NCBI GenBank assembly: GCA_964540005.1
Contig: CAZILN010000032.1
Coordinates: forward strand, 1-35,862
Length of the DNA: 35,862 bases
Reading direction: 5' to 3'
Source of the DNA: CAZILN01 sp964540005
GTDB lineage: Bacteria; Bacteroidota; Bacteroidia; Bacteroidales; SM23-62
Positions 1 to 7,874 of the stretch are shown piece after piece; the first letter of the stretch is position 1, and each line of letters begins with the position of its first letter. The position numbers and the translations under genes were made by a program. The notes under the pieces are model-generated. The model did not search any database, was not told where the DNA came from, and worked only from the letters and a program-made list of their open reading frames with translations.

Positions 1-1
1 A

Positions 2-205
2 GGTGAATCTTACACAGCTCTGAGCGGTACTCTTGGAACTTCACTGCGCATATTCAGGAATTTCAGTGTTTTTGTCGAAGGTGGAGTAGATGCTACAATA
101 ACAGGGAAAAAATCTATGCCCGGTGTCGGGGAATATTATAAAAGCTCCGGGGGGATTTTTTTTCTTAACGCGGGTATAGTTTATGACATTCCATTTTATA
201 AATAG
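2..205 (+). CDS. C-terminal end of an outer-membrane beta-barrel-like protein (partial)
   Basis: An open frame enters from the left edge and stops at TAG 203-205, giving the last 67 residues of a protein. Short alternating polar and hydrophobic strands with Gly/Tyr/Phe-rich turns (LRIFRNFSVFVEGGVDA, then GGIFFLNAGIVYDIPFYK at the end) look like the closing strands of a Bacteroidota outer-membrane barrel, where the last strand usually carries alternating aromatics. The N-terminus and signal peptide lie outside the window, so no family can be named. The IS3-like end begins only four bases after the stop, so the terminus could have been altered by that insertion. Confidence 0.6.
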   Translation, partial: GESYTALSGTLGTSLRIFRNFSVFVEGGVDATITGKKSMPGVGEYYKSSGGIFFLNAGIVYDIPFYK

Positions 206-208
206 TCG

Positions 209-378
209 TGTCAGCTTCCCCGGTACCCGGCCGGTTAAAATTGGCCTCCTCCCAGTTCTATGTACCGGTAAAAATAGAGAATTCGGACTTTTTATCTATT
301 CGTTATGTATGTCATTTAGCGTTAAATCATTTAATGAACTATGTGGTCTAAAGTCATTGTAATCCCTCCGCCAGATCT
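209..378 (-). mobile_element. Decayed end of an IS3-family insertion sequence
   Basis: The stretch starts with TGTCAGCTTCCCCGG (209-223), which has the TG-start expected of an IS3-type terminal repeat. Reading leftward on the minus strand, the last codons of an IS3 transposase end 75 bases before this terminus. Only this one end is visible: the other terminal repeat, the DDE core and the OrfA helix-turn-helix were not found nearby. The exact inner edge is uncertain. The transposase signature is seen directly; the terminal repeat assignment is inferred from its position. Confidence 0.55.
296..373 (-). pseudogene. IS3-family transposase C-terminal remnant
   Basis: Minus-strand codons from 373 down to the TAG at 298-296 read WRRDYNDFRPHSSLNDLT followed by seven more residues. 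This is the hallmark C-terminus of IS3-family OrfB (rve integrase fold), normally found after the catalytic Glu. Directly upstream in the same frame there is a TAG (about 379-377), and no DDE residues can be recovered, so this is a non-functional fragment of about 25 codons. The family is recognised from the conserved WRxDYNxxRPHSSL pattern. The IS group within IS3 cannot be told from so little. Confidence 0.8.
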
Positions 379-597
379 AAATCGAAAAACTATTTCATAT
401 TTTGTAATAAGAGCGAAGATGAAGTTGAAATAATACTTCATGAATCAATTAATCGGATTCATTATCCTCAATACAAAAAATCAGATGAAAGAGGAATAAA
501 GCAACTAGGAGATAGGGAACCTGGGAGGAATAGAAGAGAAAAGCGGAAATCGAAGAATATAGAGGAAGATCTTTCAATCCCTGTTCAACAAATAATC

Positions 598-636
598 GAG
601 TAGGAAGATAGGGAATTATTCCCTATCTTCCTACTC
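598..636. repeat. Perfect 18-bp inverted repeat (hairpin, 3-base loop)
   Basis: GAGTAGGAAGATAGGGAA (598-615) is followed by TTA and then its exact reverse complement (619-636). There is no clear T-run on either side, so it is not a textbook terminator. Its place between IS debris and the ankyrin genes suggests a small mobile-repeat relic or a bidirectional transcription block. The symmetry is seen directly; the role is unknown. Confidence 0.75.
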
Positions 637-847
637 AATTGTATTACTTGTTGTTGTATAAGCTCTGGTACAGGGCAATTTTTATCAGATATATGCCCTG
701 CAAAATAATTATCAATAAATACGTCATTTACAGCCTAAATTATTCCAAATTGATACAATCCTATGGACTTTAGGTTATTAATTTCATAACTTCTCTCAGT
801 TTTTGCCTTATCGATATTTTAAGTTACTGTTTTCCGAATTCGGTAAT

Positions 848-1792
848 ATGAAGTCATTAAGTTCAACGGTTCTTATTGCTGCAATCGTGTTAATAGACAC
901 CATCGGGATGCATGCCCAACCGGAAACGCAGGCTGAAAAATTTATGAATGCCTTGAAAGCATATGACCATGAATCTGCTCTGGTTTTGGTTGATAAAGTT
1001 GATTCAGTAAATTATTGTAATAATGAAAACAGAAGTTTATTGATATGGGCTTCAAATCTTGGTTATGCGGATATATGCAAAGTGTTGATAGATAAAGGGG
1101 CCCAATTGAATATTCGGAATGCCAGGGGAGGAACAGCATTAATGGCCGCAACGATTTATGGACATTCTGAAGTTATCGAGTTACTCCTGGCTAGAGGAGC
1201 GGAAGTAGATCTGCAGGCACCTGATGGAATAACTTCTTTGATGCTGGCTTCTACAGTGGGAGATACAGGAACGGTCAGGCTGCTTTTAGAAAATGGGGCA
1301 AGAGTGGATGTGCAGGATACAATTGGAGTAACAGCTTTGATGCTGGCTTCAAAGAACGGGCAAGCAGATGTCATTAAACTATTATTGAATAGAAATGCGG
1401 ACATTGACCTCTGTTCAAACACGGGTGGTACTGCTTTGATGTATGCTGCGATTCATGGGCACCCGGAAGTTGTTAAGCTATTATTGGATAAGGAAGCTCA
1501 ATTAGATTTACAGGATAAATTGGGAAATACGGCTCTGCTACTTGCATCTCAAGAAGGTTATATTGAAATTGTAACGCAACTGTTAGATAAGGGGGCAGAA
1601 GTGGATGTTCAGACAAATATTGGTGGAACTGCTTTGATGTTTGCTTCTAATAATGGACATACAGCAGTTGCAAGGATATTATTAGAAAAAGGGGCAAATC
1701 CAAATTTAAAATCCGTTGAAGGCAAAAATGCGTATGATTACGCAAAAAACAGCGAAATAAAGGCTTTGCTTTCATACTATATGGGAAAATAG
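848..1792 (+). CDS. Secreted ankyrin-repeat protein A
   Basis: A 314-residue protein starts with a signal peptide ending in H-A-Q, typical of Bacteroidota, so it should act in the periplasm or at the surface. About seven consecutive 33-residue ankyrin repeats follow (consensus xGxTALMxASxxGHxEVVKLLLxxGAxxxxQ), plus a degenerate capping repeat at the C-terminus. Ankyrin repeats form protein-binding solenoids; no enzymatic domain is present. The ATG at 848 is chosen because it places the signal peptide at the N-terminus; an upstream ATG at 803 would add 15 residues that spoil it. The next gene lies 42 bases downstream on the same strand and is a paralog, so the two are probably co-transcribed. 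Base composition looks more AT-rich than the core genes to the right. Binding partner unknown. Confidence 0.85.
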   Translation: MKSLSSTVLIAAIVLIDTIGMHAQPETQAEKFMNALKAYDHESALVLVDKVDSVNYCNNENRSLLIWASNLGYADICKVLIDKGAQLNIRNARGGTALMAATIYGHSEVIELLLARGAEVDLQAPDGITSLMLASTVGDTGTVRLLLENGARVDVQDTIGVTALMLASKNGQADVIKLLLNRNADIDLCSNTGGTALMYAAIHGHPEVVKLLLDKEAQLDLQDKLGNTALLLASQEGYIEIVTQLLDKGAEVDVQTNIGGTALMFASNNGHTAVARILLEKGANPNLKSVEGKNAYDYAKNSEIKALLSYYMGK

Positions 1793-1834
1793 TTATCTGA
1801 ATAGGTTCTTTATTGTTTATAAAATCAACATCAA

Positions 1835-3238
1835 ATGAAAACCTTTGGTCCAGTCTCGCTGATTAGCTTATTCCTGCTAATTTTTATGAATGGAATACAG
1901 GCCCAGCCGGATAAACAAGCAAAAAAATTAATGAAGTCATTAGAAAAAGAAGACTATGAAAAGTCTTTCATTCTAGTTCAAGACATTGATAATGTCAATT
2001 ATATTAATAAGAATGGGTTGAGTTTATTAATGTATTCATCGCATTGGGGTTATTTGGATATTTGCCAAATATTGATTGAAAAAGGAGCCAATATCAATTT
2101 TCACAGTAGCAGGGACTGGACCGCTTTGACAGTTGCTTCTGAACGAGGACATATTGAAGTTGTAAAGTTACTTTTAGAACATGGGGCAAAAACGGATATA
2201 CAGAATGATGAGGGGCAGACTGCTTTACTCTGGGCTTCACAAAAGGGTTACTTTGAAGTTGTTAAGCTTTTATTGGATGATGGTGCAGAAACAGAATTGC
2301 AGAATAACAAAGGGGCAACTGCTTTGCTATTGGCTGCACGGAACGGACATTTAGAAATATTAAAGGTATTGCTGGATCGCGAATCCGATTATAATATCCA
2401 GATGGCAGACGGAAGAACTGCTTTAATACTTACTGCGCAGCATGGGTATATAGAAATAGCAAAAACATTATTGGATAAAGGGGCAGGCATAGAAATACGG
2501 GATAAAGACGGTTGGACAGCTTTAATTTGGGCTTCGCAAGAGGGTAATACAGAAATAGCCAAGCTGCTGCTGGATAGAGGGTCAAAACCGGATATACAGG
2601 GTGATAAGGGTTGGACCGCACTGATTATTGCTTCAGAGGTTGGGAATTCAGAAGTAGTAAAACTATTGATTGAAAAAGGATCAAATTTGAATGTGCGAAA
2701 TAATCCAGGTTGTACTGCGTTGATGATGGCTTCGCTAAAAGGGCAATTAGAAGTTGTGAAGTTGTTACTGGAAAAAGGAGCAGATTATAATATCATACAA
2801 AATGTCGAAGTTAATATGATAGAAAACACAATAACGGGGGATTTATCAGTTGTAGAATGTGAAGGTATATTAAAAAATGATGCCATTATTTGTGTTGACC
2901 TGGAAGTGGAAGCAAATACAGCCTTATCGCTCACGAAAGATGAAGCTATTAAGACCCACCTTTTACAAAAAGGGGCAAAAGATCTGTCATATAAAATAAC
3001 CGGACTTAAAGATCCAGAAGTTTATTCTGATCTGAAGTTATTATTGGGTCCTTCCTCTGCTTCAGGTACCAGAATGATTGAACACCCGAATAAAACATAC
3101 CAGAAAAAAGTATTTACACTGTACAGCAGAAGCTTCGGGCGAGATGATTTAAACTCTTTGATTAATGTGTTAAAAAATTTAGATAATTATGATGATTCCC
3201 TGGCTGAATTATTTGAGACGATCTATGAATACTTATGA
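1835..3238 (+). CDS. Secreted ankyrin-repeat protein B with unique C-terminal tail
   Basis: This 467-residue paralog of the preceding gene shares its plan: a signal peptide ending in Q-A-Q, a pre-repeat segment (compare VNYINKNGLSLLMYSSHWGY here with VNYCNNENRSLLIWASNLGY in protein A), then about eight ankyrin repeats to residue 325 or so. Its final repeat seems interrupted: a roughly 35-residue segment of different composition precedes a half repeat (ANTALSLTKDEAIKTHLLQKGA). A last stretch of about 80 residues has no ankyrin character (charged, with an NSLINVLKNLDNYDDSLAELFETIYEYL-type helical end), and I do not recognise it. Tandem duplication of one ancestor is the simplest origin. Predicted to be exported; function unknown. 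Confidence 0.85.
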   Translation: MKTFGPVSLISLFLLIFMNGIQAQPDKQAKKLMKSLEKEDYEKSFILVQDIDNVNYINKNGLSLLMYSSHWGYLDICQILIEKGANINFHSSRDWTALTVASERGHIEVVKLLLEHGAKTDIQNDEGQTALLWASQKGYFEVVKLLLDDGAETELQNNKGATALLLAARNGHLEILKVLLDRESDYNIQMADGRTALILTAQHGYIEIAKTLLDKGAGIEIRDKDGWTALIWASQEGNTEIAKLLLDRGSKPDIQGDKGWTALIIASEVGNSEVVKLLIEKGSNLNVRNNPGCTALMMASLKGQLEVVKLLLEKGADYNIIQNVEVNMIENTITGDLSVVECEGILKNDAIICVDLEVEANTALSLTKDEAIKTHLLQKGAKDLSYKITGLKDPEVYSDLKLLLGPSSASGTRMIEHPNKTYQKKVFTLYSRSFGRDDLNSLINVLKNLDNYDDSLAELFETIYEYL

Positions 3239-3395
3239 AGACTATGATCAATAGAATTTAAATTAAACTTTTACACATGTTATGATGGTAAAATCCCAAG
3301 GTTTACCGAATCGTTTATTTTTATACATTTTTTCTTAACCCGGGATTTCAGAAATAAATATATTTACCAGCTATTATCCTTATATACAGAATATT

Positions 3396-3983
3396 ATGAG
3401 TAAAAAGTATTCAACTACAATATGCTTCGGAATTGAATGGAATTCTCTGCTGGGCTTGTTGGTGCGGCTAAAAAAGGACAAACGGTTAAAGGAATATTTG
3501 TTAGTTGGGACTGGTGCATATCTCGGCCTGAGAGTATCTGACCTCCTTGATTTACGCTGGTCTGATGTCCTGGAGAAAGATGAGGTCACCATTCTTGAGC
3601 AAAAAACCGGAAAGGTCAGGCAGATTTCGATTAATCCCTCACTTAACGAGATCTTAACATGGGTGTCACGTGATCTCTCGAAAAAAGGGATGTATCACCC
3701 TGATGCTTACCTATTTGCGAATTGAAACAGAGAAAAAGTAAGTATTCATTATGTAAATCGCCTCCTTAAAAAGACTTTTGCGGACTATGGTATTAAAACG
3801 CAGAATGCGTCTACACATACACTTAGAAAGAGCTTCGGAAAAAGAGTATGGGAAATGGACGGGAAGAGCGAAAGAAGTTTGATTTACTTATCTCAGAGAT
3901 TCAATCATTCCAGTATCAGTATCACCCGCAGATACATAGGAATTGTACAGGAAGATATCCGCGATATATACATGGATCTGTGA
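3396..3983 (+). pseudogene. Tyrosine recombinase/integrase, catalytic domain only, broken by an in-frame TGA
   Basis: One frame runs from ATG 3396 to TGA 3981-3983 (195 codons) and is interrupted by a single TGA at 3723-3725. Read through, it carries the full catalytic set of phage-integrase-type recombinases: Arg46 in GLRVSDLLDLRW, a beta-hairpin Lys near 70-73, HTLR (His141 and Arg144), His171 in FNHSS and the Tyr180 nucleophile in RRYIG. There is no N-terminal SAM-like arm, so it resembles the short FimB/FimE-like or stand-alone class. The stop could come from one C-to-T change of a CGA Arg codon, in a gene that otherwise looks intact. A recent nonsense mutation is the simplest view. It sits between the ankyrin pair and a tRNA gene, a usual context for island integrases. 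Confidence 0.8.
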
Positions 3984-4084
3984 AAAATCCTATATACTAT
4001 CAATGACTCATATAAGTTTGCCAGGGTTAATAAAAAATGGCCTGAAGATCACTCCACAGACCATTTCAGTTCAAACAAATCTTT

Positions 4085-4357
4085 CTACTTCTCTGGGAGT
4101 TGCTTTTCAAGATCAGCGACTTCATTCCTGGTTTCACTGATCTTTTTGAGAACAGAATTATCAATGGGAAAGCCAACATCTTTCATGGCATTCACCATTT
4201 TTTCCATCTTTTTGATCTCGCTGTTCTTTTCCCGGATTCTTTTCCTGATTTCTGTGATGACACCCTTGTTAACTGTGTTAAGAACCCTGGCAATGATATC
4301 CTCATCGGGATTACTCTTTACCCATTCATCAATTGACTTAAAGAATTTGATTTCCAT
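4085..4357 (-). CDS. Small coiled-coil protein, hypothetical
   Basis: A 90-residue, Lys/Glu-rich protein without signal peptide or membrane segment, so probably cytoplasmic. Residues 30-58 (heavy in K, R, E and I/M heptads) and 70-88 read as two amphipathic helices that could form a coiled-coil hairpin around the turn DVGFPIDNS. The N-terminus has FFKSIDEWVKSNPDEDI, which looks folded. The composition is protein-like, and the opposite-strand frames over the same bases look like shadows. No family recognised. It is the last gene of the accessory patch before the tRNA and reads toward the broken recombinase. Confidence 0.6.
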   Translation of the reverse strand: MEIKFFKSIDEWVKSNPDEDIIARVLNTVNKGVITEIRKRIREKNSEIKKMEKMVNAMKDVGFPIDNSVLKKISETRNEVADLEKQLPEK

Positions 4358-4561
4358 ACTGCTGCTGTTTGATTAAACATCTGATTTATTGGGTAATAAT
4401 AACAACATGGTGCGACCTGGGACAATAATAACACCTAAATGTATCCCTGGTAATTTTGGATTTAATATTTTTATACTTATAATCCTGTTATTCAGGCATT
4501 TATTATTGTATAATCCTATGCTGCTAACTCGAAGCTTGTTTATTCATTTGTTTATCCCAAC

Positions 4562-4602
4562 AAAAAAACCAACCAGTCAGATGTCACTCCAAGTGGTTGG
4601 TT
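4562..4602 (-). terminator. Rho-independent terminator of the CAU tRNA
   Basis: On the minus strand, just past the tRNA 3' end, a perfect 9-bp stem (AACCAACCA and TGGTTGGTT, 18-base loop) is followed by a run of seven T residues (the A-run at 4562-4568). Confidence 0.8.
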
Positions 4603-4610
4603 ATCAACTG

Positions 4611-4684
4611 TGGGCCCAGCTGGGCTCGAACCAGCGACCCCCTGATTATGAGTCAGATGCTCTAACCAACTGAGCTATGGGCCC
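4611..4684 (-). tRNA. tRNA with CAU anticodon (elongator Met or Ile2)
   Basis: A 74-nt cloverleaf: acceptor GGGCCCA pairs with TGGGCCC, discriminator A, D-arm TAGCTCAGTTGGTTAGAGC, anticodon loop CTCATAA (CAU) and T-arm GCTGG-TTCGAGC-CCAGC. No CCA is encoded. The G1-C72 pair rules out the initiator type. The C4-G69 and C5-G68 pairs, discriminator A and a GGTCGCTGGTTC stretch resemble E. coli tRNA-Ile2, in which TilS converts C34 to lysidine, so Ile2 is possible. Sequence alone does not settle it. Confidence 0.93.
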
Positions 4685-4821
4685 GTGAACATCAGAGCAA
4701 CCATCCACAAGATCCACCCTGAAAATTCGGACAGCAATATTACATATTTACGGGCTAATTTTCAACTCTTTGGAAATATTTTATTATTGGATAATCACGC
4801 GTGGTATCTTGCATTCCCATT

Positions 4822-7218
4822 CTATTCATAACTGAGAGAATCCACCGGATTGGCACGGGCCGCCCGCAGGGATTGGAATCCAATGGTAAGCAGGCTTATT
4901 ATAAGGACAATAACTGAAGACAGGAGGTAGATCCACCAGTTCAACCCGGTTTGATAGATAAAATTCTGGAGCCAGTCACGGGTAAAGAAATACCCCCCTG
5001 TCCAGCCAACAGCAGAAGCAATCAAGATCCACCATATCAGATCTTTCAGCATGATCCATGTAACTCTCCATACAGATCCGCCAAGCACCTTATGTATGGC
5101 TATCTCTTTTGTCCTCCTGGCAGTAATAAAAATAATCAGCCCGAACAATCCCATGGATGCAATCAGAACCGCCAGGAAAGCAAAATAGATAAATAAATCT
5201 CCCATTTTCCGCTCCTCTTTGTAAAGATCATTATAGAAATCTTCCTGGATGAAATAATCAAAAGGGTAAGCAGAGAACTTGTCATCCCATTTTTCGTTTA
5301 TCGCTGACAATGCTGCAGTCATATCTCTTTCCTGAACCCTCACTCCCATATACCCGGTGCTTGGGGGATCTAAAAATATTAACAGGGCTTCCACATCAGT
5401 ATGCACAGATGCATAATTGAAATTGTCACACACGCCTATCACTTCATATTTTATTTCCTGGCCAGCCTCCGGCCTTACTATGATCCGCCCCAGGGGTTCA
5501 TCCCAGCCAGCCTGCTCCACCAGAGCCCTGTTTATGATAACTGCATTACTGTCAGCCCGGCTTCCGGGCCTGAAATTCCTTCCCTGCATTAGTCTTATTT
5601 TCATGACATCCAGGTAATTCTGACTAACGTTTATATAATGCAGCATCCACATATCATCCCGCTGCTGATCATCAATCCAGAACCCCCGTCTCTGTTCAAA
5701 ACTGCCCAGGTATGCTGAGAAGAAGCTTACCTCCTGCACACCGGCTATAGCAGATATTTCTTCCCGCAAAACATCCAAATGAGAGGTCATTTGACTGCTC
5801 CTGAGAGGGATTGTAATTAGGTTTTCCCTGTCAACTCCTATATCCCTTGTATTTATCAGCTCGAGCTGATTTCTGATGACAATTGTGCTGAATATGAGAA
5901 AAACAGAAATAACCAGCTGGAAAATGATCATTACATTCCTGAATAAGGATCGTGAACGACCAGATGCAGAAATGCCTTTCAGCACCCTTATGGTTTTTAT
6001 GCCAGACATATGTAAGGCGGGGTATATTCCTGAAATAATGCCCACTATCAGCAGACCAGCTAGTAAGAGATAAAAAATTCCCTTTGAAAACAGGCTGTCA
6101 TAAAACCTGATTCCGCTGAAATTATAGAACCAGGGCAGTAATAATCCAAGCAGGAGCAGGGCAATCAGCAGGCTCAACAGGGTTATAAGTATTGATTCGC
6201 TTATGAATTGAATAAATAGATCCCTCCTCCCTGCACCTATTACTTTTCTCAGTCCAATTTCGAATGCCCTTTCCGAGGACCTGGCTACGTTGAGGTTAAT
6301 ATAATTAATGCAGGCTATGATCAGGATCAGCAGGCTGATGGCAGCAAAAATGTATACCCTCGTGATACTGCTGTTCGGCTCTAATTCATGAACCAGGTTG
6401 GAATTCAGATGGATATCAGTTACCGGCTGAAGAAAGAGTTCAAAATGCGAGCCGGTTGCTTCCATACTTTCCCCCATATACTTCAGGATCACCTCATCAA
6501 GCTTTTTCTGCAGAGTATCCAGGTCCGTATTTTCCTCTATCACAATATAATTGTAGCTGACAAAAGCTAGTACAGTTGTCAGCAGGTTTCTGTACAGATC
6601 CTGCTCAAGAAGTGAATTGAATGATGCCAGCACTTCGAAATTCAGGTGAGAATTGTATTGGCTGTCCCTTATCAGTCCTGTTACCGTATATTCTGAGGTA
6701 TTATTCCAGTTTATTTGCTGACCAATGGGATTCTCATCCCCGAAGAACTTTCTAGCCATGGTTTCGGTCAGTACCATTGAATAGGGAGCGTTTAGCATGG
6801 TCCCCGGATCACCTGCAATAATTTCATATCCGAAAACATCTAAAAAACAGGAATCCACAAATAATATATGTTCCTGGTAGATCCTGCTTTCCCTTTTTTG
6901 TATCAATATCGGGCGCGGCATATGGTAAAATGTAGTATGTTCAATTACCTCCGGGATCTCATCCTGCATGATGCCACCCAGAGGGCCTCCCATGACTGCA
7001 GCTTCAAAAGAGAATCCCGACATATCCCCCTTCATTGCCATCCGGTACAGACGGTCAGAATCAGGGTGATGCCTGTCAAAGCTTGTTTCATAATACACGT
7101 AAAGCTGTATCAGGATGAAGCAAACCAAGCCAACTGACAGACCCAGCAGGTTCAATGCCATAAAAAGCCTGTTGCGTGAGAAAATCCGGATAAGGGTTTT
7201 AAGGTAATTCTGAAACAT
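4822..7218 (-). CDS. FtsX/MacB-type ABC transporter permease
   Basis: A 798-residue inner-membrane protein with the duplicated layout of Bacteroidota FtsX-like permeases. It has a first membrane helix near residues 20-42, a large MacB-type periplasmic domain to about 285, an FtsX core of three to four helices (about 286-400), another helix near 425-445, a second periplasmic domain to about 670, and a final FtsX core (about 680-790) containing TARRTKEIAIHKVLGGS, the conserved cytoplasmic coupling segment. The matching ERAFEIGLRKVIGAGRRDL lies in the first half. These proteins work with a separate LolD/MacB-like ATPase as mechanotransmission exporters or regulators; no ATPase gene is adjacent. 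The gene stands alone, 58 bases downstream of the Lrp-type regulator on the same strand, so read-through is possible. Substrate unknown. Confidence 0.93.
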   Translation of the reverse strand: MFQNYLKTLIRIFSRNRLFMALNLLGLSVGLVCFILIQLYVYYETSFDRHHPDSDRLYRMAMKGDMSGFSFEAAVMGGPLGGIMQDEIPEVIEHTTFYHMPRPILIQKRESRIYQEHILFVDSCFLDVFGYEIIAGDPGTMLNAPYSMVLTETMARKFFGDENPIGQQINWNNTSEYTVTGLIRDSQYNSHLNFEVLASFNSLLEQDLYRNLLTTVLAFVSYNYIVIEENTDLDTLQKKLDEVILKYMGESMEATGSHFELFLQPVTDIHLNSNLVHELEPNSSITRVYIFAAISLLILIIACINYINLNVARSSERAFEIGLRKVIGAGRRDLFIQFISESILITLLSLLIALLLLGLLLPWFYNFSGIRFYDSLFSKGIFYLLLAGLLIVGIISGIYPALHMSGIKTIRVLKGISASGRSRSLFRNVMIIFQLVISVFLIFSTIVIRNQLELINTRDIGVDRENLITIPLRSSQMTSHLDVLREEISAIAGVQEVSFFSAYLGSFEQRRGFWIDDQQRDDMWMLHYINVSQNYLDVMKIRLMQGRNFRPGSRADSNAVIINRALVEQAGWDEPLGRIIVRPEAGQEIKYEVIGVCDNFNYASVHTDVEALLIFLDPPSTGYMGVRVQERDMTAALSAINEKWDDKFSAYPFDYFIQEDFYNDLYKEERKMGDLFIYFAFLAVLIASMGLFGLIIFITARRTKEIAIHKVLGGSVWRVTWIMLKDLIWWILIASAVGWTGGYFFTRDWLQNFIYQTGLNWWIYLLSSVIVLIISLLTIGFQSLRAARANPVDSLSYE

Positions 7219-7276
7219 GTGAAAATGATACTACTCTAATACAGCTTGAAATTACAATTAATCCCGAAAAAAACAA

Positions 7277-7741
7277 TTACAGGACAGGTATTTGTTTCCT
7301 TATGCTCTCGCTGAGCGAAATGATGGTTTCGGTTCGTATGATGCCGTTAATGGCTTGTATTTTATCATTGATCACCTCACGCAGATGTCCCGTATTACGC
7401 GAAATGATCTTCGCGAATATGCTGTATTCTCCCGTTGTATAATGTGCCTCCACTACTTCAGGTATCTTATCAATTTCTGCGATTACTTCATCATATGCCG
7501 ATCCTTTGACCAGGTAAATCCCGATAAATGCCATCAGATCGTATCCCATTTTTGCCGGATCTAGTACCAGCGTGGCTCCTTTGACAATGCCCAGCCTTTC
7601 CATTCGTTTCATTCTTACATGAATGGTACCGGCCGAAACAATCAGTCTCTGGGCTATTTCTGTATAGGGAATCTTGGCATCTTTCATCAGGATTGATAAG
7701 ATTTCCTTATCCAGTTTATCAAGTTTATAAATTTGTTCCAT
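7277..7741 (-). CDS. Lrp/AsnC family transcriptional regulator
   Basis: A 154-residue protein of normal Lrp/AsnC length. Residues 5-60 form the helix-turn-helix (DKEILSILMKDAKIPYTEIAQRL, with recognition helix VSAGTIHVRMKRMERLGIVKG); residues 66-145 form the RAM ligand-binding and oligomerisation domain (FIGIYLVKGSAYDEVIAEIDKIPEVVEAHYTTGEYSIFAKI). The family senses amino acids and wraps DNA as octamers, often repressing its own gene. It is divergent from the unusual tRNA-like gene; the 130-base AT-rich region between them would be a natural operator. Which amino acid it senses cannot be read from the sequence. Confidence 0.95.
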   Translation of the reverse strand: MEQIYKLDKLDKEILSILMKDAKIPYTEIAQRLIVSAGTIHVRMKRMERLGIVKGATLVLDPAKMGYDLMAFIGIYLVKGSAYDEVIAEIDKIPEVVEAHYTTGEYSIFAKIISRNTGHLREVINDKIQAINGIIRTETIISLSESIRKQIPVL

Positions 7742-7825
7742 TTTGCCTGCTTGATTTTATATTATTCGTATTGATTGATATTATTATTTGCTAATTTAAT
7801 AATTATATTTAATTTTCTTTACATA

Positions 7826-7858
7826 TTTGATAATAAATTAAGTCATCCATTATATTTG
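7826..7858 (+). promoter_or_regulatory. Bacteroidota promoter for the long tRNA-like gene
   Basis: TTTG (7826-7829), a 21-base spacer, then TATATTTG (7851-7858) matches the phylum consensus TTTG-N19-21-TAnnTTTG exactly. Transcription would start near 7865-7867, about eight bases before the mature 5' end at 7875. Confidence 0.8.
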
Positions 7859-7874
7859 TAATCAAATCATACAC

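Larger units (their letters stand above)
206..847. other. Gene-poor spacer with IS3 remnant and two hairpins
   Basis: About 640 bases lie between the barrel gene and the first ankyrin gene. Besides the IS3 remnant they hold a perfect hairpin at 598-636 and a weaker inverted repeat at 671-700 (CAGGGCA and TGCCCTG around a 16-base loop). A plus-strand frame stays open from about 345 to the TAG at 601-603, rich in Lys, Arg and Glu, but it has no ATG and no recognisable domain. It may be a gene relic or chance. No TAnnTTTG promoter was seen ahead of the ankyrin genes. Confidence 0.5.

Noticed and set aside
345..603. Plus-strand open frame rich in Lys/Arg/Glu ending at the hairpin
   Set aside because: No ATG, GTG or other good start, no recognisable domain, and it overlaps the IS3 remnant; kept only as a remark in the spacer entry.
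4389..4673. 94-codon plus-strand open frame
   Set aside because: It runs through the tRNA gene and its terminator on the other strand, so it is not a gene.
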